A stretch of 64,000 nt of DNA, taken from assembly GCF_902498915.1 (NCBI RefSeq), contig NZ_CABVLQ010000001.1; one strand, 5' to 3'. The stretch is from Escherichia ruysiae (GTDB taxonomy: Bacteria; Pseudomonadota; Gammaproteobacteria; Enterobacterales; Enterobacteriaceae). A program made the position numbers and the translations under genes. The notes beneath the pieces were generated by a model, which had not been told where the DNA came from, ran no database searches, and saw nothing but the letters and a program-made list of their open reading frames with translations. The first letter of the stretch is position 1. Each line of letters begins with the position of its first letter. Positions 1-9,158 of this stretch are shown in pieces.

Positions 1-70
1 TCCGCTGACCATCCCGGATGCGCAATTCGATGCGGCAATGAAAATTTTGCAGGATGCGCTGAGAGATTAA
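1..70 (+). CDS. puuE: Aminotransferase C-terminus (partial, probably PuuE)
   Basis: Only the last 22 codons are in the window, read from base 2 and ending in TAA. The tail LTIPDAQFDAAMKILQ looks like the end of a class-III aminotransferase. The name puuE (4-aminobutyrate aminotransferase of putrescine catabolism) is inferred mainly from position: in K-12 puuE lies next to pspF in this orientation. The fragment alone does not prove the function. Confidence 0.6.
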   Translation, partial: PLTIPDAQFDAAMKILQDALRD

Positions 71-91
71 TACGCATAAGCGGAGCCCAAC

Positions 92-181
92 GCAATAATG
101 CCTGATACGCTGCGCTTATCAGGCCTGCAAACGACGTATTGATTTTGTAGGCTTGATCGCCTCATCCGGCAAGCCACATTG
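92..181. repeat. REP/BIME-type palindromes between puuE and pspF
   Basis: Two imperfect palindromes follow the puuE stop: one around 98-126 (TGCCTGATACGCTGCGCTTATCAGGC-type arms) and one around 146-177 containing CTCATCCGGCAAGCC. Sequence and extragenic position between convergent genes match E. coli REP elements. They probably stabilise mRNA 3' ends or bind gyrase/IHF; that is family knowledge, not visible here. Confidence 0.65.
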
Positions 182-191
182 CCCAACTCCA

Positions 192-1169
192 CTAAATCTG
201 GTGCTTTTTAAGCAATGCGCGGAACTGATGATAGGTTAACCCCAGCAATTCAGCCGCGCGCTTCTGGTTATATTTCCCCTGTTGCAAACTGAGTTGCAGT
301 AACTCTTTTTCCTGCTGCATTTGAAACTCACGTAAATCCAGCGGCAGCGTTGGAAGCGAGGTGTTTTCTGAAACGGCGATAGTGTCTTCAGGTGGACGCC
401 GTTTAAAGGGATCAATAATGATCTCATCAAGCGGATAATCGCTGGTGCCGTGGCGATACACCGAACGTTCCACCACGTTTTTCAATTCACGGATATTTCC
501 CGGCCAGCGATAGTTCAGCAACGTTTCTCTGGCGCGCTCGGTAAAACCAGGAAACAGAGGCAGTTTTATTTCCCGACACATCTGGATGGCGAAGTGCTCC
601 GCCATCAGCATAATGTCGCTTTCACGCTCGCGTAGTGGCGGCAGTTGCACTACATCAAAAGCCAGCCGGTCGAGCAGGTCAGCGCGAAAAGTACCTTCAT
701 TGACCATCGCCGGGAGATCGGCATTCGTCGCGCATACCAACCGCACATTCACCTGCAATGGCTGGCTGCCGCCAACGCGCTCCAGTTCACCGTACTCAAT
801 CACACGCAATAATTTTTCCTGCACCATCATCGGTGCTGTAGCGAGTTCATCAAGAAATAGCGTACCGCCGTCGGCACGTTCAAATCGTCCCGGATGGCGT
901 TTTTGCGCTCCGGTAAACGCACCGGCTTCGTGACCAAACAGTTCGGAATCCAGCAGATTTTCATTTAACGCTGCGCAGTTAAGGGAAATAAACGGCCCTT
1001 GCCAGCGGGAGGAGAGATAATGCAAACGGCTGGCGATCAGCTCTTTACCGGTGCCGCGCTCGCCAATAATCAAAACCGGTTTGTCCAGCGGCGCGAGATG
1101 CGAAACCTGTTCCAGCACTTCAAGAAAGCTGTTCGCCTCACCGAGTAAATTATCTTTGTATTCTGCCAT
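192..1169 (-). CDS. pspF: Phage shock operon sigma-54 activator PspF
   Basis: Enhancer-binding AAA+ protein that drives sigma-54 transcription of the psp operon and is held inactive by PspA. Starting at MAEYKDNLL gives 325 aa, the known PspF length; a GTG five codons upstream is ignored. Visible are Walker A GERGTGKE (about residues 35-42), the sigma-54 contact loop with GAFTGA (about 83-88), Walker B LFLDE, and a C-terminal Fis-type helix-turn-helix (KRAAELLGLTYHQFRALLKK). There is no N-terminal receiver domain, as is normal for PspF. It is divergent from pspA and shares its regulatory region. Confidence 0.97.
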   Translation of the reverse strand: MAEYKDNLLGEANSFLEVLEQVSHLAPLDKPVLIIGERGTGKELIASRLHYLSSRWQGPFISLNCAALNENLLDSELFGHEAGAFTGAQKRHPGRFERADGGTLFLDELATAPMMVQEKLLRVIEYGELERVGGSQPLQVNVRLVCATNADLPAMVNEGTFRADLLDRLAFDVVQLPPLRERESDIMLMAEHFAIQMCREIKLPLFPGFTERARETLLNYRWPGNIRELKNVVERSVYRHGTSDYPLDEIIIDPFKRRPPEDTIAVSENTSLPTLPLDLREFQMQQEKELLQLSLQQGKYNQKRAAELLGLTYHQFRALLKKHQI

Positions 1170-1268
1170 GATGAAATTCGCCACTTGTTAGTGTAATTCG
1201 CTAATTCATCCTGGCATGTTGCTGTCGAATCTTCAATCAGATCTTTATAAATCAAAAAGATAAAAAAT

Positions 1269-1284
1269 TGGCACGCAAATTGTA
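1269..1284 (+). promoter_or_regulatory. Sigma-54 promoter of pspA
   Basis: The -24/-12 element reads TGGCACG-CAAA-TTGT, close to the sigma-54 consensus TGGCACG-N4-TTGC, about 50 bases before the pspA ATG and on the correct strand. The AT-rich 1170-1268 stretch upstream should hold the PspF and IHF sites known from K-12; I did not place them precisely. Confidence 0.88.
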
Positions 1285-1335
1285 TTAACAGTTCAGCAGG
1301 ACAATCCTGAACGAAGAAATCAAGAGGACAACATT

Positions 1336-2004
1336 ATGGGTATTTTTTCTCGCTTTGCCGACATCGTGAACGCCAACATCAACGCCCTGTTAGAGAAAGC
1401 GGAAGATCCGCAGAAACTGGTGCGTCTGATGATCCAGGAAATGGAAGATACATTAGTTGAAGTGCGTTCTACCTCGGCGCGTGCACTGGCGGAAAAGAAA
1501 CAGCTGACTCGCCGTATTGAACAAGCGTCGGCGCGTGAAGTTGAGTGGCAGGAAAAAGCCGAACTGGCGCTGCTGAAAGAGAGAGAAGATCTGGCGCGTG
1601 CGGCACTAATTGAAAAACAGAAACTGACCGATCTGATTAAGAGCCTGGAACATGAAGTGACGCTGGTGGACGATACGCTGGAGCGTATGAAGAAAGAGAT
1701 TGGCGAGCTGGAAAACAAATTGAGCGAAACTCGCGCTCGCCAGCAGGCATTGATGTTGCGTCATCAAGCTGCAAACTCGTCGCGTGATGTGCGTCGTCAA
1801 CTGGACAGTGGCAAACTGGATGAAGCAATGGCGCGTTTCGAATCTTTCGAGCGTCGTATCGACCAGATGGAAGCGGAAGCCGAAAGCCACAGCTTCGGCA
1901 AACAAAAATCGCTGGACGATCAGTTTGCCGAACTGAAAGCCGATGATGCAATCAGTGAGCAACTGGCACAATTAAAAGCCAAAATGAAGCAAGACAATCA
2001 ATAA
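1336..2004 (+). CDS. pspA: Phage shock protein A (IM30/Vipp1 family)
   Basis: Peripheral inner-membrane protein of 222 aa with a dual role: it inhibits PspF and, under envelope stress, forms large oligomers that limit proton leakage. The N-terminal amphipathic segment (MGIFSRFADIVNANINALLEKAEDPQKL) and the nearly continuous charged heptad coiled coil that follows define the family. It is the first gene of the psp operon, preceded by GAGGACAAC. Full length with no anomalies. Confidence 0.98.
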   Translation: MGIFSRFADIVNANINALLEKAEDPQKLVRLMIQEMEDTLVEVRSTSARALAEKKQLTRRIEQASAREVEWQEKAELALLKEREDLARAALIEKQKLTDLIKSLEHEVTLVDDTLERMKKEIGELENKLSETRARQQALMLRHQAANSSRDVRRQLDSGKLDEAMARFESFERRIDQMEAEAESHSFGKQKSLDDQFAELKADDAISEQLAQLKAKMKQDNQ

Positions 2005-2057
2005 TAACATCCAGGCGGCGTCCGAACGCGCCGCCGCTCATCGTCTAAGGAGTACTT

Positions 2058-2282
2058 ATGAGCGCGCTATTTCTGGCTATTCCGTTAACCATTTTTGTGC
2101 TGTTTGTTTTACCGATCTGGTTATGGCTGCATTACAGCAACCGCTCCAGTCGTGGGGAGCTTTCGCAAAGCGAACAGCAGCGATTAGCGCAATTGGCTGA
2201 TGAAGCAAAGCGGATGCGCGAGCGTATTCAGGCGCTGGAATCCATTCTTGATGCAGAACATCCGAACTGGAGGGATCGCTAA
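2058..2282 (+). CDS. pspB: Phage shock protein B
   Basis: Small (74 aa) bitopic inner-membrane protein that with PspC senses secretin or envelope stress and pulls PspA away from PspF. One N-terminal transmembrane helix (about residues 4-24) is followed by a charged leucine-rich cytoplasmic coil. SD AAGGAG sits before the ATG, and its TAA stop overlaps the pspC ATG (TAATG), suggesting translational coupling. Confidence 0.97.
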   Translation: MSALFLAIPLTIFVLFVLPIWLWLHYSNRSSRGELSQSEQQRLAQLADEAKRMRERIQALESILDAEHPNWRDR

Positions 2283-2641
2283 TGGTGGGCATTAATCTCA
2301 ATAAAAAATTATGGCGTATTCCACAGCAGGGCATGGTGCGCGGCGTCTGCGCGGGGATTGCTAATTATTTTGATGTACCGGTAAAACTGGTGCGTATCCT
2401 CGTGGTGCTGTCGATTTTCTTCGGCCTGGCGCTATTTACCTTGGTTGCTTACATCATTTTGTCATTTGCTCTTGACCCGATGCCGGACAACATGGCGTAT
2501 GGTGAACAACAACCTTCCAGCAGCGAATTGCTGGATGAAGTCGATCGTGAACTGGCGGCCAGTGAAACGCGTTTACGCGAGATGGAACGTTATGTCACTT
2601 CCGATACCTTCACGCTGCGTAGCCGTTTCCGTCAATTGTGA
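2282..2641 (+). CDS. pspC: Phage shock protein C (PspC domain)
   Basis: 119-aa inner-membrane partner of PspB. It starts at an ATG overlapping the pspB stop; the second residue is Val where I recall Ala in K-12. The PspC domain is visible as [20 protein letters not shown] (written as a motif run), then one strong transmembrane helix (about residues 42-67) and a charged C-terminal coil that contacts PspA/PspB. Confidence 0.97.
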
Positions 2642-2649
2642 GGAAAGTT

Positions 2650-2871
2650 ATGAATACTCGCTGGCAACAAGCTGGGCAAAAGGTGAAGCCTGGTTTCAAA
2701 TTAGCAGGCAAGCTGGTTCTTCTCACCGCTCTGCGCTACGGCCCGGCGGGTGTGGCGGGTTGGGCGATAAAATCTGTTGCTCGCCGACCGCTGAAAATGT
2801 TGTTGGCTGTGGCGCTGGAACCGCTGTTAAGTCGGGCTGCCAATAAACTGGCGCAGCGTTATAAAAGGTGA
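2650..2871 (+). CDS. pspD: Phage shock protein D
   Basis: Peripheral inner-membrane protein of 73 aa and unclear role, last of the co-transcribed pspABCD genes. The start at [11 protein letters not shown], preceded by GAGGAAAG, gives the usual length; a longer reading four codons upstream has no ribosome site of its own. Basic residues alternate with a hydrophobic glycine-rich centre ([17 protein letters not shown]). Confidence 0.95.
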
Positions 2872-2905
2872 GGGGAGTTTCGCAAAAATTGTTAAATCTC
2901 AGGCG

Positions 2906-2911
2906 TATAAT
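2906..2911 (+). promoter_or_regulatory. Probable -10 element of the separate pspE promoter
   Basis: A perfect TATAAT lies 35 bases before the pspE ATG, inside the 74-base pspD-pspE gap. No convincing -35 box is seen at 17 bases. In K-12 pspE is known to have its own sigma-70 promoter in addition to read-through from pspA. Confidence 0.5.
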
Positions 2912-2945
2912 GGATGGCAATTTTCATCCATAGAAGGACGCTTAC

Positions 2946-3260
2946 ATGTTTAAAAAAGGCTTACTTGCGCTGACGCTGGCGTTTTCACTGCCTGTTTTCG
3001 CCGCTGAACACTGGATCGATGTTCGTGTTCCAGAACAGTATCAGCAAGAACACGTTCAGGGAGCCATCAATATTCCCCTGAAGGAAGTGAAAGAGCGCAT
3101 TGCCACCGCCGTTCCGGATAAAAACGACACCGTGAAAGTGTATTGCAACGCCGGACGCCAGTCCGGGCAGGCAAAAGAAATCCTTAGCGAGATGGGATAT
3201 ACCCACGTTGAGAACGCCGGTGGTCTTAAAGACATTGCGATGCCGAAGGTCAAAGGTTAA
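2946..3260 (+). CDS. pspE: Periplasmic thiosulfate sulfurtransferase PspE (rhodanese)
   Basis: Single-domain rhodanese (104 aa) that moves sulfane sulfur from thiosulfate to thiophilic acceptors such as cyanide. A signal peptide is clear (MFKKGLLALTLAFSLPVFA, cleavage after AEH-region Ala), so it acts in the periplasm. The active-site loop is YCNAGRQSG with the catalytic Cys. SD AGAAGGACG precedes the ATG. An imperfect inverted repeat after the stop (AGCGG...CCGCT, about 3275-3296) may terminate the operon. Confidence 0.97.
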   Translation: MFKKGLLALTLAFSLPVFAAEHWIDVRVPEQYQQEHVQGAINIPLKEVKERIATAVPDKNDTVKVYCNAGRQSGQAKEILSEMGYTHVENAGGLKDIAMPKVKG

Positions 3261-3378
3261 CAAATTACTTATTGAGCGGTGTAAATAACGCCGCTTATTC
3301 ATTTGATAAATCAAAATTAACCCACATTATTATCTCCAGCATCTCATCCTTTCTACAGCTTTCTGGCACAGGACAGCA

Positions 3379-4776
3379 ATGAAGCGACTCAAAAATGAAC
3401 TTAACGCGCTGGTGAATCGTGGCGTCGACAGGCACCTGCGACTGGCGGTAACCGGACTTAGCCGTAGTGGCAAAACGGCGTTTATCACCGCGATGGTCAA
3501 TCAGTTGCTCAATATTCATGCAGGAGCACGCTTGCCGCTGTTAAGCGCGGTGCGTGAAGAGCGCCTGCTGGGTGTGAAGCGTATTCCTCAACGTGATTTT
3601 GGCATCCCACGTTTTACTTACGACGAAGGGTTAGCGCAGCTGTACGGCGACCCTCCCGCCTGGCCGACGCCAACGCGTGGTGTCAGCGAAATCCGCCTGG
3701 CATTGCGTTATAAATCGAACGATTCGCTACTGCGTCACTTCAAAGACACCTCCACGCTGTATCTGGAGATTGTGGATTATCCCGGCGAGTGGCTACTCGA
3801 TCTACCAATGCTGGCGCAGGACTATTTAAGTTGGTCACGCCAGATGACGGGCTTGCTTAATGGTCAGCGCGGCGAGTGGTCGGCAAAATGGCGGATGATG
3901 TGCGAAGGACTTGATCCGTTAGCGCCTGCCGACGAAAACCGTCTTGCAGATATCGCCGCCGCGTGGACCGATTATCTCCACCACTGCAAACAGCAGGGGC
4001 TGCACTTTATTCAGCCTGGGCGCTTTGTTCTACCGGGGGATATGGCAGGCGCACCCGCGCTGCAATTCTTCCCGTGGCCGGATGTCGATGCCTGGGGCGA
4101 GTCTAAACTGGCACAGGCCGATAAGCATACCAACGCCGGAATGCTGCGCGAGCGGTTTAATTATTACTGCGAGAAAGTGGTGAAGGGGTTCTATAAAAAC
4201 CACTTTTTGCGTTTTGACCGCCAGATTGTGCTGGTGGATTGCCTGCAACCGCTCAACAGTGGACCGCAGGCATTTAATGACATGCGTCTGGCGCTGACGC
4301 AGTTGATGCAAAGTTTCCACTACGGGCAACGTACGCTTTTCCGCCGCTTGTTCTCGCCGGTTATCGACAAATTGCTGTTTGCCGCGACGAAAGCGGATCA
4401 TGTGACCATCGATCAGCACGCCAATATGGTTTCATTACTGCAACAACTGATTCAGGATGCCTGGCAAAATGCGGCGTTTGAAGGGATCAGCATGGATTGT
4501 CTGGGGCTGGCCTCCGTACAGGCGACCACCAGCGGCATTATCGACGTCAACGGCGAGAAAATCCCGGCTCTGCGCGGTAATCGACTGAGCGATGGCGCAC
4601 CGCTCACCGTTTACCCTGGTGAAGTTCCTGCGCGTTTGCCCGGTCAGGCGTTCTGGGATAAGCAAGGCTTCCAGTTTGAAGCGTTTCGCCCGCAGGTGAT
4701 GGATGTCGATAAACCGCTGCCGCATATTCGCCTTGATGCCGCGCTGGAATTTTTAATAGGAGATAAATTGCGATGA
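3379..4776 (+). CDS. ycjX: YcjX, heat-shock inducible P-loop NTPase (DUF463)
   Basis: 465-aa GTP-binding-type protein with Walker A GLSRSGKTAF near residue 26 and a conserved central region of the YcjX/DUF463 family. Biochemical role is not settled. It is followed with a 4-base overlap (ATGA) by ycjF; the pair is known in K-12 as a sigma-32 heat-shock operon, and it co-occurs with the psp genes in many enterobacteria, which suggests an envelope-stress role. Intact, same length as K-12. Confidence 0.95.
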   Translation: MKRLKNELNALVNRGVDRHLRLAVTGLSRSGKTAFITAMVNQLLNIHAGARLPLLSAVREERLLGVKRIPQRDFGIPRFTYDEGLAQLYGDPPAWPTPTRGVSEIRLALRYKSNDSLLRHFKDTSTLYLEIVDYPGEWLLDLPMLAQDYLSWSRQMTGLLNGQRGEWSAKWRMMCEGLDPLAPADENRLADIAAAWTDYLHHCKQQGLHFIQPGRFVLPGDMAGAPALQFFPWPDVDAWGESKLAQADKHTNAGMLRERFNYYCEKVVKGFYKNHFLRFDRQIVLVDCLQPLNSGPQAFNDMRLALTQLMQSFHYGQRTLFRRLFSPVIDKLLFAATKADHVTIDQHANMVSLLQQLIQDAWQNAAFEGISMDCLGLASVQATTSGIIDVNGEKIPALRGNRLSDGAPLTVYPGEVPARLPGQAFWDKQGFQFEAFRPQVMDVDKPLPHIRLDAALEFLIGDKLR

Positions 4777-5831
4777 CCGAACCGTTAAAACCACGTATTG
4801 ATTTCGACGGTCCGCTGGAAGTCGATCAGAACCCTAAATTTAAGGCGCAGCAGACCTTTGATGAAAATCAGGCGCAAAATTTTGCCCCGGCAACGCTCGA
4901 CGATGTGCCGGAAGAAGAGGGGCAAGTCGAAGCGGTTATGGATGCGGCGCTGCGTCCGAAACGCAGTCTGTGGCGTAAAATGGTCATGGGTGGGGTGGCG
5001 CTGTTTGGCGCGAGCGTTGTTGGCCAGGGCGTGCAGTGGACGATGAATGCCTGGCAAACTCAGGATTGGGTAGCACTGGGCGGTTGTGCCGCTGGGGCAT
5101 TGATTATCGGGGCTGGCGTTGGCTCAGTGGTAACAGAGTGGCGACGCTTATGGCGCTTGCGCCAGCGTGCGCACGAACGCGATGAAGCGCGCGATTTGTT
5201 GCATAGTCACGGCACTGGCAAAGGGCGCGCATTTTGCGAGAAACTGGCGCAGCAGGCCGGTATTGATCAGTCGCATCCGGCGCTGCAACGCTGGTATGCC
5301 TCAATCCATGAAACGCAGAACGATCGTGAAGTCGTCAGTCTGTACGCACATCTGGTTCAGCCAGTGCTGGATGCGCAGGCGCGCAGAGAAATCAGCCGTT
5401 CGGCGGCAGAATCTACCCTGATGATTGCCGTAAGCCCGTTGGCACTGGTGGATATGGCGTTTATTGCCTGGCGTAATCTGCGGTTGATTAATCGTATCGC
5501 TACGCTCTATGGCATTGAACTGGGTTATTACAGCCGTTTGCGCCTGTTCAAACTGGTATTGCTGAATATCGCTTTTGCCGGTGCTAGCGAGCTGGTGCGT
5601 GAAGTGGGGATGGACTGGATGTCACAAGATCTCGCTGCTCGTTTGTCAACGCGTGCTGCCCAGGGGATTGGCGCCGGACTCCTGACCGCGCGACTGGGAA
5701 TTAAAGCTATGGAACTTTGCCGTCCGCTGCCGTGGATCGACGATGACAAACCTCGCCTGGGGGATTTTCGTCGCCAGCTTATCGGTCAGGTAAAGGAGAC
5801 GCTGCAAAAGGGCAAAACGACCAGCGAATAA
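4773..5831 (+). CDS. ycjF: YcjF, inner-membrane protein (DUF697)
   Basis: 352-aa membrane protein of the UPF0283/DUF697 family. The acidic N-terminal cytoplasmic part (about 60 aa) is followed by two close hydrophobic segments (VALFGASVVGQGVQW and ALGGCAAGALIIGAGVGSV), then a basic cytoplasmic region and the DUF697 domain with further hydrophobic stretches. Translationally coupled to ycjX. Function unknown. Confidence 0.94.
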   Translation: MTEPLKPRIDFDGPLEVDQNPKFKAQQTFDENQAQNFAPATLDDVPEEEGQVEAVMDAALRPKRSLWRKMVMGGVALFGASVVGQGVQWTMNAWQTQDWVALGGCAAGALIIGAGVGSVVTEWRRLWRLRQRAHERDEARDLLHSHGTGKGRAFCEKLAQQAGIDQSHPALQRWYASIHETQNDREVVSLYAHLVQPVLDAQARREISRSAAESTLMIAVSPLALVDMAFIAWRNLRLINRIATLYGIELGYYSRLRLFKLVLLNIAFAGASELVREVGMDWMSQDLAARLSTRAAQGIGAGLLTARLGIKAMELCRPLPWIDDDKPRLGDFRRQLIGQVKETLQKGKTTSE

Positions 5832-5981
5832 TAACGCAATATCGGGTGCTGATCGGATATCTTTACGCCGAAGTGCCCGATTATCCGTCGTTGTGTCAAT
5901 CTTTGTTGACAGAAATCTTCCTGCCACTCGAATAGTGTCATATCATCATATTAATTGTTCTTTTCTCAGGTGAAGGTTCCC

Positions 5982-7523
5982 ATGCGTCTGGAAGTCTTTT
6001 GTGAAGACCGACTCGGTCTGACCCGCGAATTACTCGATCTACTGGTTCTAAGAGGCATCGATTTACGCGGTATTGAGATTGACCCAATCGGGCGGATTTA
6101 CCTCAATTTTGCCGAACTGGATTTTGACAGTTTCAGCAGCCTGATGGCGGAAATTCGCCGTATTGCAGGTGTTACCGATGTGCGCACTGTGTCATGGATG
6201 CCTTCCGAGCGCGAACATCTGGCGTTGAGCGCATTGCTTGAGGCGTTGCCTGAACCCGTGCTTTCGGTCGATATGAAAAGCAAAGTGGATATGGCGAATC
6301 CGGCGAGCTGTCAGCTATTTGGTCAAAAACTTGATCGTTTACGCAATCATACCGCTGCGCAATTGATTAACGGATTTAATTTTTTACGCTGGCTGGAGAG
6401 TGACCCGCAGGATTCGCATAACGAACATGTGGTGATTAACGGGCAAAATTTCTTGATGGAGATAACGCCGGTTTATTTGCAGGATGAACACGACCAACAC
6501 GTCCTGACCGGTGCGGTAGTGATGCTGCGCTCGACGATTCGTATGGGGCGTCAGTTGCAAAATGTGGCTGCGCAGGATGTCAGCGCCTTTAGTCAGATTG
6601 TCGCCGTTAGCCCGAAAATGAAACACGTTGTCGAGCAGGCTCAGAAACTGGCGATGTTAAGCGCGCCACTGCTGATTACGGGTGACACGGGTACTGGTAA
6701 AGATCTCTTTGCTTACGCCTGTCATCAGGCCAGCCCTCGCGCCGGTAAACCTTACCTGGCGCTGAACTGCGCGTCTATACCGGAAGATGCCGTTGAGAGC
6801 GAACTGTTTGGACATGCCCCGGAAGGGAAGAAAGGGTTCTTTGAGCAGGCGAACGGCGGTTCAGTGCTGCTGGATGAGATTGGTGAGATGTCGCCGCGAA
6901 TGCAGGCTAAATTGCTGCGTTTCCTTAATGATGGCACTTTCCGTCGGGTTGGCGAAGATCACGAGGTACATGTCGATGTGCGGGTGATTTGCGCGACGCA
7001 AAAGAATCTGGTTGAGTTGGTGCAAAAAGGCGTATTTCGGGAAGATCTCTATTATCGCCTGAATGTGTTGACGCTGAATCTGCCACCGCTGCGAGACTGT
7101 CCGCAGGATATCATGCCGTTAACCGAATTGTTCGTCGCCCGCTTTGCTGACGAGCAGGGAGTACCCCGGCCGAAATTGGCTGCCGATCTGAATACCGTGC
7201 TGACACGTTATGGCTGGCCGGGTAACGTGAGGCAGTTGAAAAATGCTGTCTATCGTGCACTCACCCAACTGGACGGCTACGAACTGCGTCCACAAGACAT
7301 TTTGCTGCCAGATTATGACGCGACAACCGTTGCCGTGGGCGAAGATGCGATGGAAGGTTCGCTGGATGAAATCACCAGTCGATTTGAGCGTTCGGTGTTA
7401 ACCCAGCTTTATCGCAATTATCCCAGTACGCGCAAACTGGCAAAACGTCTGGGCGTTTCACATACCGCGATTGCCAACAAATTGCGTGAATACGGCCTGA
7501 GCCAGAAAAAGAGCGAAGAGTAA
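5982..7523 (+). CDS. tyrR: Aromatic amino acid regulator TyrR
   Basis: Transcriptional repressor/activator of aroF-tyrA, aroP, tyrP, mtr and related genes, using Tyr, Phe and ATP as effectors. Start at MRLEVFCEDRLG gives 513 aa; a start nine codons upstream lacks support. Domain order: N-terminal ACT domain (1-75), PAS domain (about 78-190), AAA+ centre with Walker A GDTGTGKD and ESELFGHAPEGKKG in place of the GAFTGA loop, and a C-terminal HTH (TRKLAKRLGVSHTAIANKLR). Loss of GAFTGA fits a protein that works with sigma-70, not sigma-54. Confidence 0.98.
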   Translation: MRLEVFCEDRLGLTRELLDLLVLRGIDLRGIEIDPIGRIYLNFAELDFDSFSSLMAEIRRIAGVTDVRTVSWMPSEREHLALSALLEALPEPVLSVDMKSKVDMANPASCQLFGQKLDRLRNHTAAQLINGFNFLRWLESDPQDSHNEHVVINGQNFLMEITPVYLQDEHDQHVLTGAVVMLRSTIRMGRQLQNVAAQDVSAFSQIVAVSPKMKHVVEQAQKLAMLSAPLLITGDTGTGKDLFAYACHQASPRAGKPYLALNCASIPEDAVESELFGHAPEGKKGFFEQANGGSVLLDEIGEMSPRMQAKLLRFLNDGTFRRVGEDHEVHVDVRVICATQKNLVELVQKGVFREDLYYRLNVLTLNLPPLRDCPQDIMPLTELFVARFADEQGVPRPKLAADLNTVLTRYGWPGNVRQLKNAVYRALTQLDGYELRPQDILLPDYDATTVAVGEDAMEGSLDEITSRFERSVLTQLYRNYPSTRKLAKRLGVSHTAIANKLREYGLSQKKSEE

Positions 7524-7533
7524 ACACGTAAAA

Positions 7534-7560
7534 TGCCTGATGGCGCAATACCATCAGGCA
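7534..7560. terminator. Bidirectional terminator between tyrR and tpx
   Basis: Perfect 10-bp stem TGCCTGATGG / CCATCAGGCA with a 7-base loop between two convergent genes; A-rich on one side and TAATAAATTA on the other, so it can serve both strands. Confidence 0.8.
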
Positions 7561-7567
7561 TAATAAA

Positions 7568-8074
7568 TTACGCTTTCAGTACCGCCAGAGCTGCTTCGTA
7601 ATCCGGCTCAGTGGTGATTTCATTCACCAGCTGGCTGAAAATCACATTGTCATTTTCATCAATTACGACAACTGCGCGCGCAGCCAGACCTTTCAGTGGG
7701 CCTTCAGCGATCTCAACGCCGTAAGCTTGCAGAAATTCGCTATTACGGAAAGTGGAAAGGGTGATGACGTTGTTAAGACCTTCCGCACCGCAGAAACGAG
7801 ACTGGGCGAACGGCAGATCGGCGGAAATACACAGTACAACGGTGTTGTCGATTTCTGTCGCCAGTTGGTTAAACTTACGTACTGATGCGGCGCAAACACC
7901 GGTATCAATACTTGGGAAAATGTTCAGCACTTTGCGTTTACCTGCAAACTGCGTGAGGGTGACGTCAGACAGATCTTTTGCCACGAGAGTAAAAGTCTGC
8001 GCTTTGCTACCCACTTGCGGGATGGAATTGGCGACTGTAACCGGGTTGCCCTGGAAATGAACGATTTGTGACAT
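7568..8074 (-). CDS. tpx: Thiol peroxidase Tpx
   Basis: Atypical 2-Cys peroxiredoxin (168 aa) that reduces lipid and alkyl hydroperoxides at the expense of thioredoxin. The peroxidatic Cys is in DTGVCAASVRKF (about residue 61) and the resolving Cys in QSRFCGAEG (about 95), the normal spacing. ATG is preceded by GGAAAGATAATC. Full length. Confidence 0.98.
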   Translation of the reverse strand: MSQIVHFQGNPVTVANSIPQVGSKAQTFTLVAKDLSDVTLTQFAGKRKVLNIFPSIDTGVCAASVRKFNQLATEIDNTVVLCISADLPFAQSRFCGAEGLNNVITLSTFRNSEFLQAYGVEIAEGPLKGLAARAVVVIDENDNVIFSQLVNEITTEPDYEAALAVLKA

Positions 8075-8192
8075 GATTATCTTTCCTGTTTACATATAGT
8101 TAACGTCATACCTAGTTTATGCTAACTGTCAATAACACAGCAATCGCTATTTGCGCTTTATCCGCAGTCCATCGCGGCAACAAGGAGTAAAG

Positions 8193-9158
8193 ATGAGAAC
8201 CGTAAAGGTATTTGAGGAAGCCTGGCCGTTACATACCCCGTTTGTAATTGCTCGTGGCAGCCGCAGTGAAGCGCGCGTGGTGGTTGTTGAACTGGAAGAA
8301 GATGGTGTTAAAGGTGCTGGGGAATGCACTCCCTATCCGCGCTATGGTGAAAGTGACGCTTCAGTAATGGCGCAAATTATGAGTGTTGTGCCGCAACTGG
8401 AAAAAGGGCTGACACGTGAAGAACTGCAAAAAATACTGCCAGCGGGCGCGGCGCGTAATGCGCTGGATTGTGCATTGTGGGATCTCTGTGCACGTAAACA
8501 GCAGCAGACGCTGGCTGAATTTATCGGTATAACGCTTCCCGACACCATTACCACTGCACAGACGGTTGTCATCGGTACGCCTGATCAAATGGCCAGCAGT
8601 GCTGCGGCACTATGGCAAGCAGGGGCGAAATTGCTGAAAGTGAAACTGGATAACCATCTTATTAGCGAGCGGATGGTGGCAATTCGCTCGGCTGTACCCG
8701 ATGCGACGTTGATTGTTGATGCGAATGAATCCTGGCGCGCAGAAGGATTGGCAGCGCGATGTCAGTTGCTGGCTGACTTAGGCATCGCGATGCTGGAACA
8801 ACCGCTTCCCGCACAGGACGATGCGGCGCTGGAGAATTTTATTCATCCGTTACCCATTTGCGCTGATGAAAGTTGTCATACCCGTAGCAATCTGAAGGCG
8901 CTGAAAGGGCGCTATGAGATGGTTAATATCAAACTCGATAAAACGGGGGGGCTGACCGAAGCCCTGGCATTGGCGACCGAAGCGCGTGCACAAGGTTTTA
9001 GTCTGATGCTGGGCTGCATGTTGTGTACCTCTCGTGCTATTAGCGCCGCTTTACCGCTGGTGCCGCAGGTCAGTTTTGCCGATCTTGATGGACCGACCTG
9101 GCTGGCGGTGGATGTGGAGCCGGCGCTACAGTTTACGACCGGCGAATTGCATCTTTAG
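8193..9158 (+). CDS. ycjG: L-Ala-D/L-Glu epimerase YcjG
   Basis: Enolase-superfamily epimerase (321 aa) that converts L-Ala-D-Glu to L-Ala-L-Glu in murein peptide recycling, next after MpaA. The start MRTVKVFEEAWPL is chosen because AAGGAG stands 7 bases upstream; a start 14 codons earlier is possible but unsupported. Catalytic features: VKLDN (Lys of the first acid/base motif), the metal ligands in IVDANESW, LEQPL and ADES, and the second catalytic Lys in NIKLDKTGG. Its 3' end overlaps the convergent mpaA by 26 bases. Confidence 0.97.
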   Translation: MRTVKVFEEAWPLHTPFVIARGSRSEARVVVVELEEDGVKGAGECTPYPRYGESDASVMAQIMSVVPQLEKGLTREELQKILPAGAARNALDCALWDLCARKQQQTLAEFIGITLPDTITTAQTVVIGTPDQMASSAAALWQAGAKLLKVKLDNHLISERMVAIRSAVPDATLIVDANESWRAEGLAARCQLLADLGIAMLEQPLPAQDDAALENFIHPLPICADESCHTRSNLKALKGRYEMVNIKLDKTGGLTEALALATEARAQGFSLMLGCMLCTSRAISAALPLVPQVSFADLDGPTWLAVDVEPALQFTTGELHL

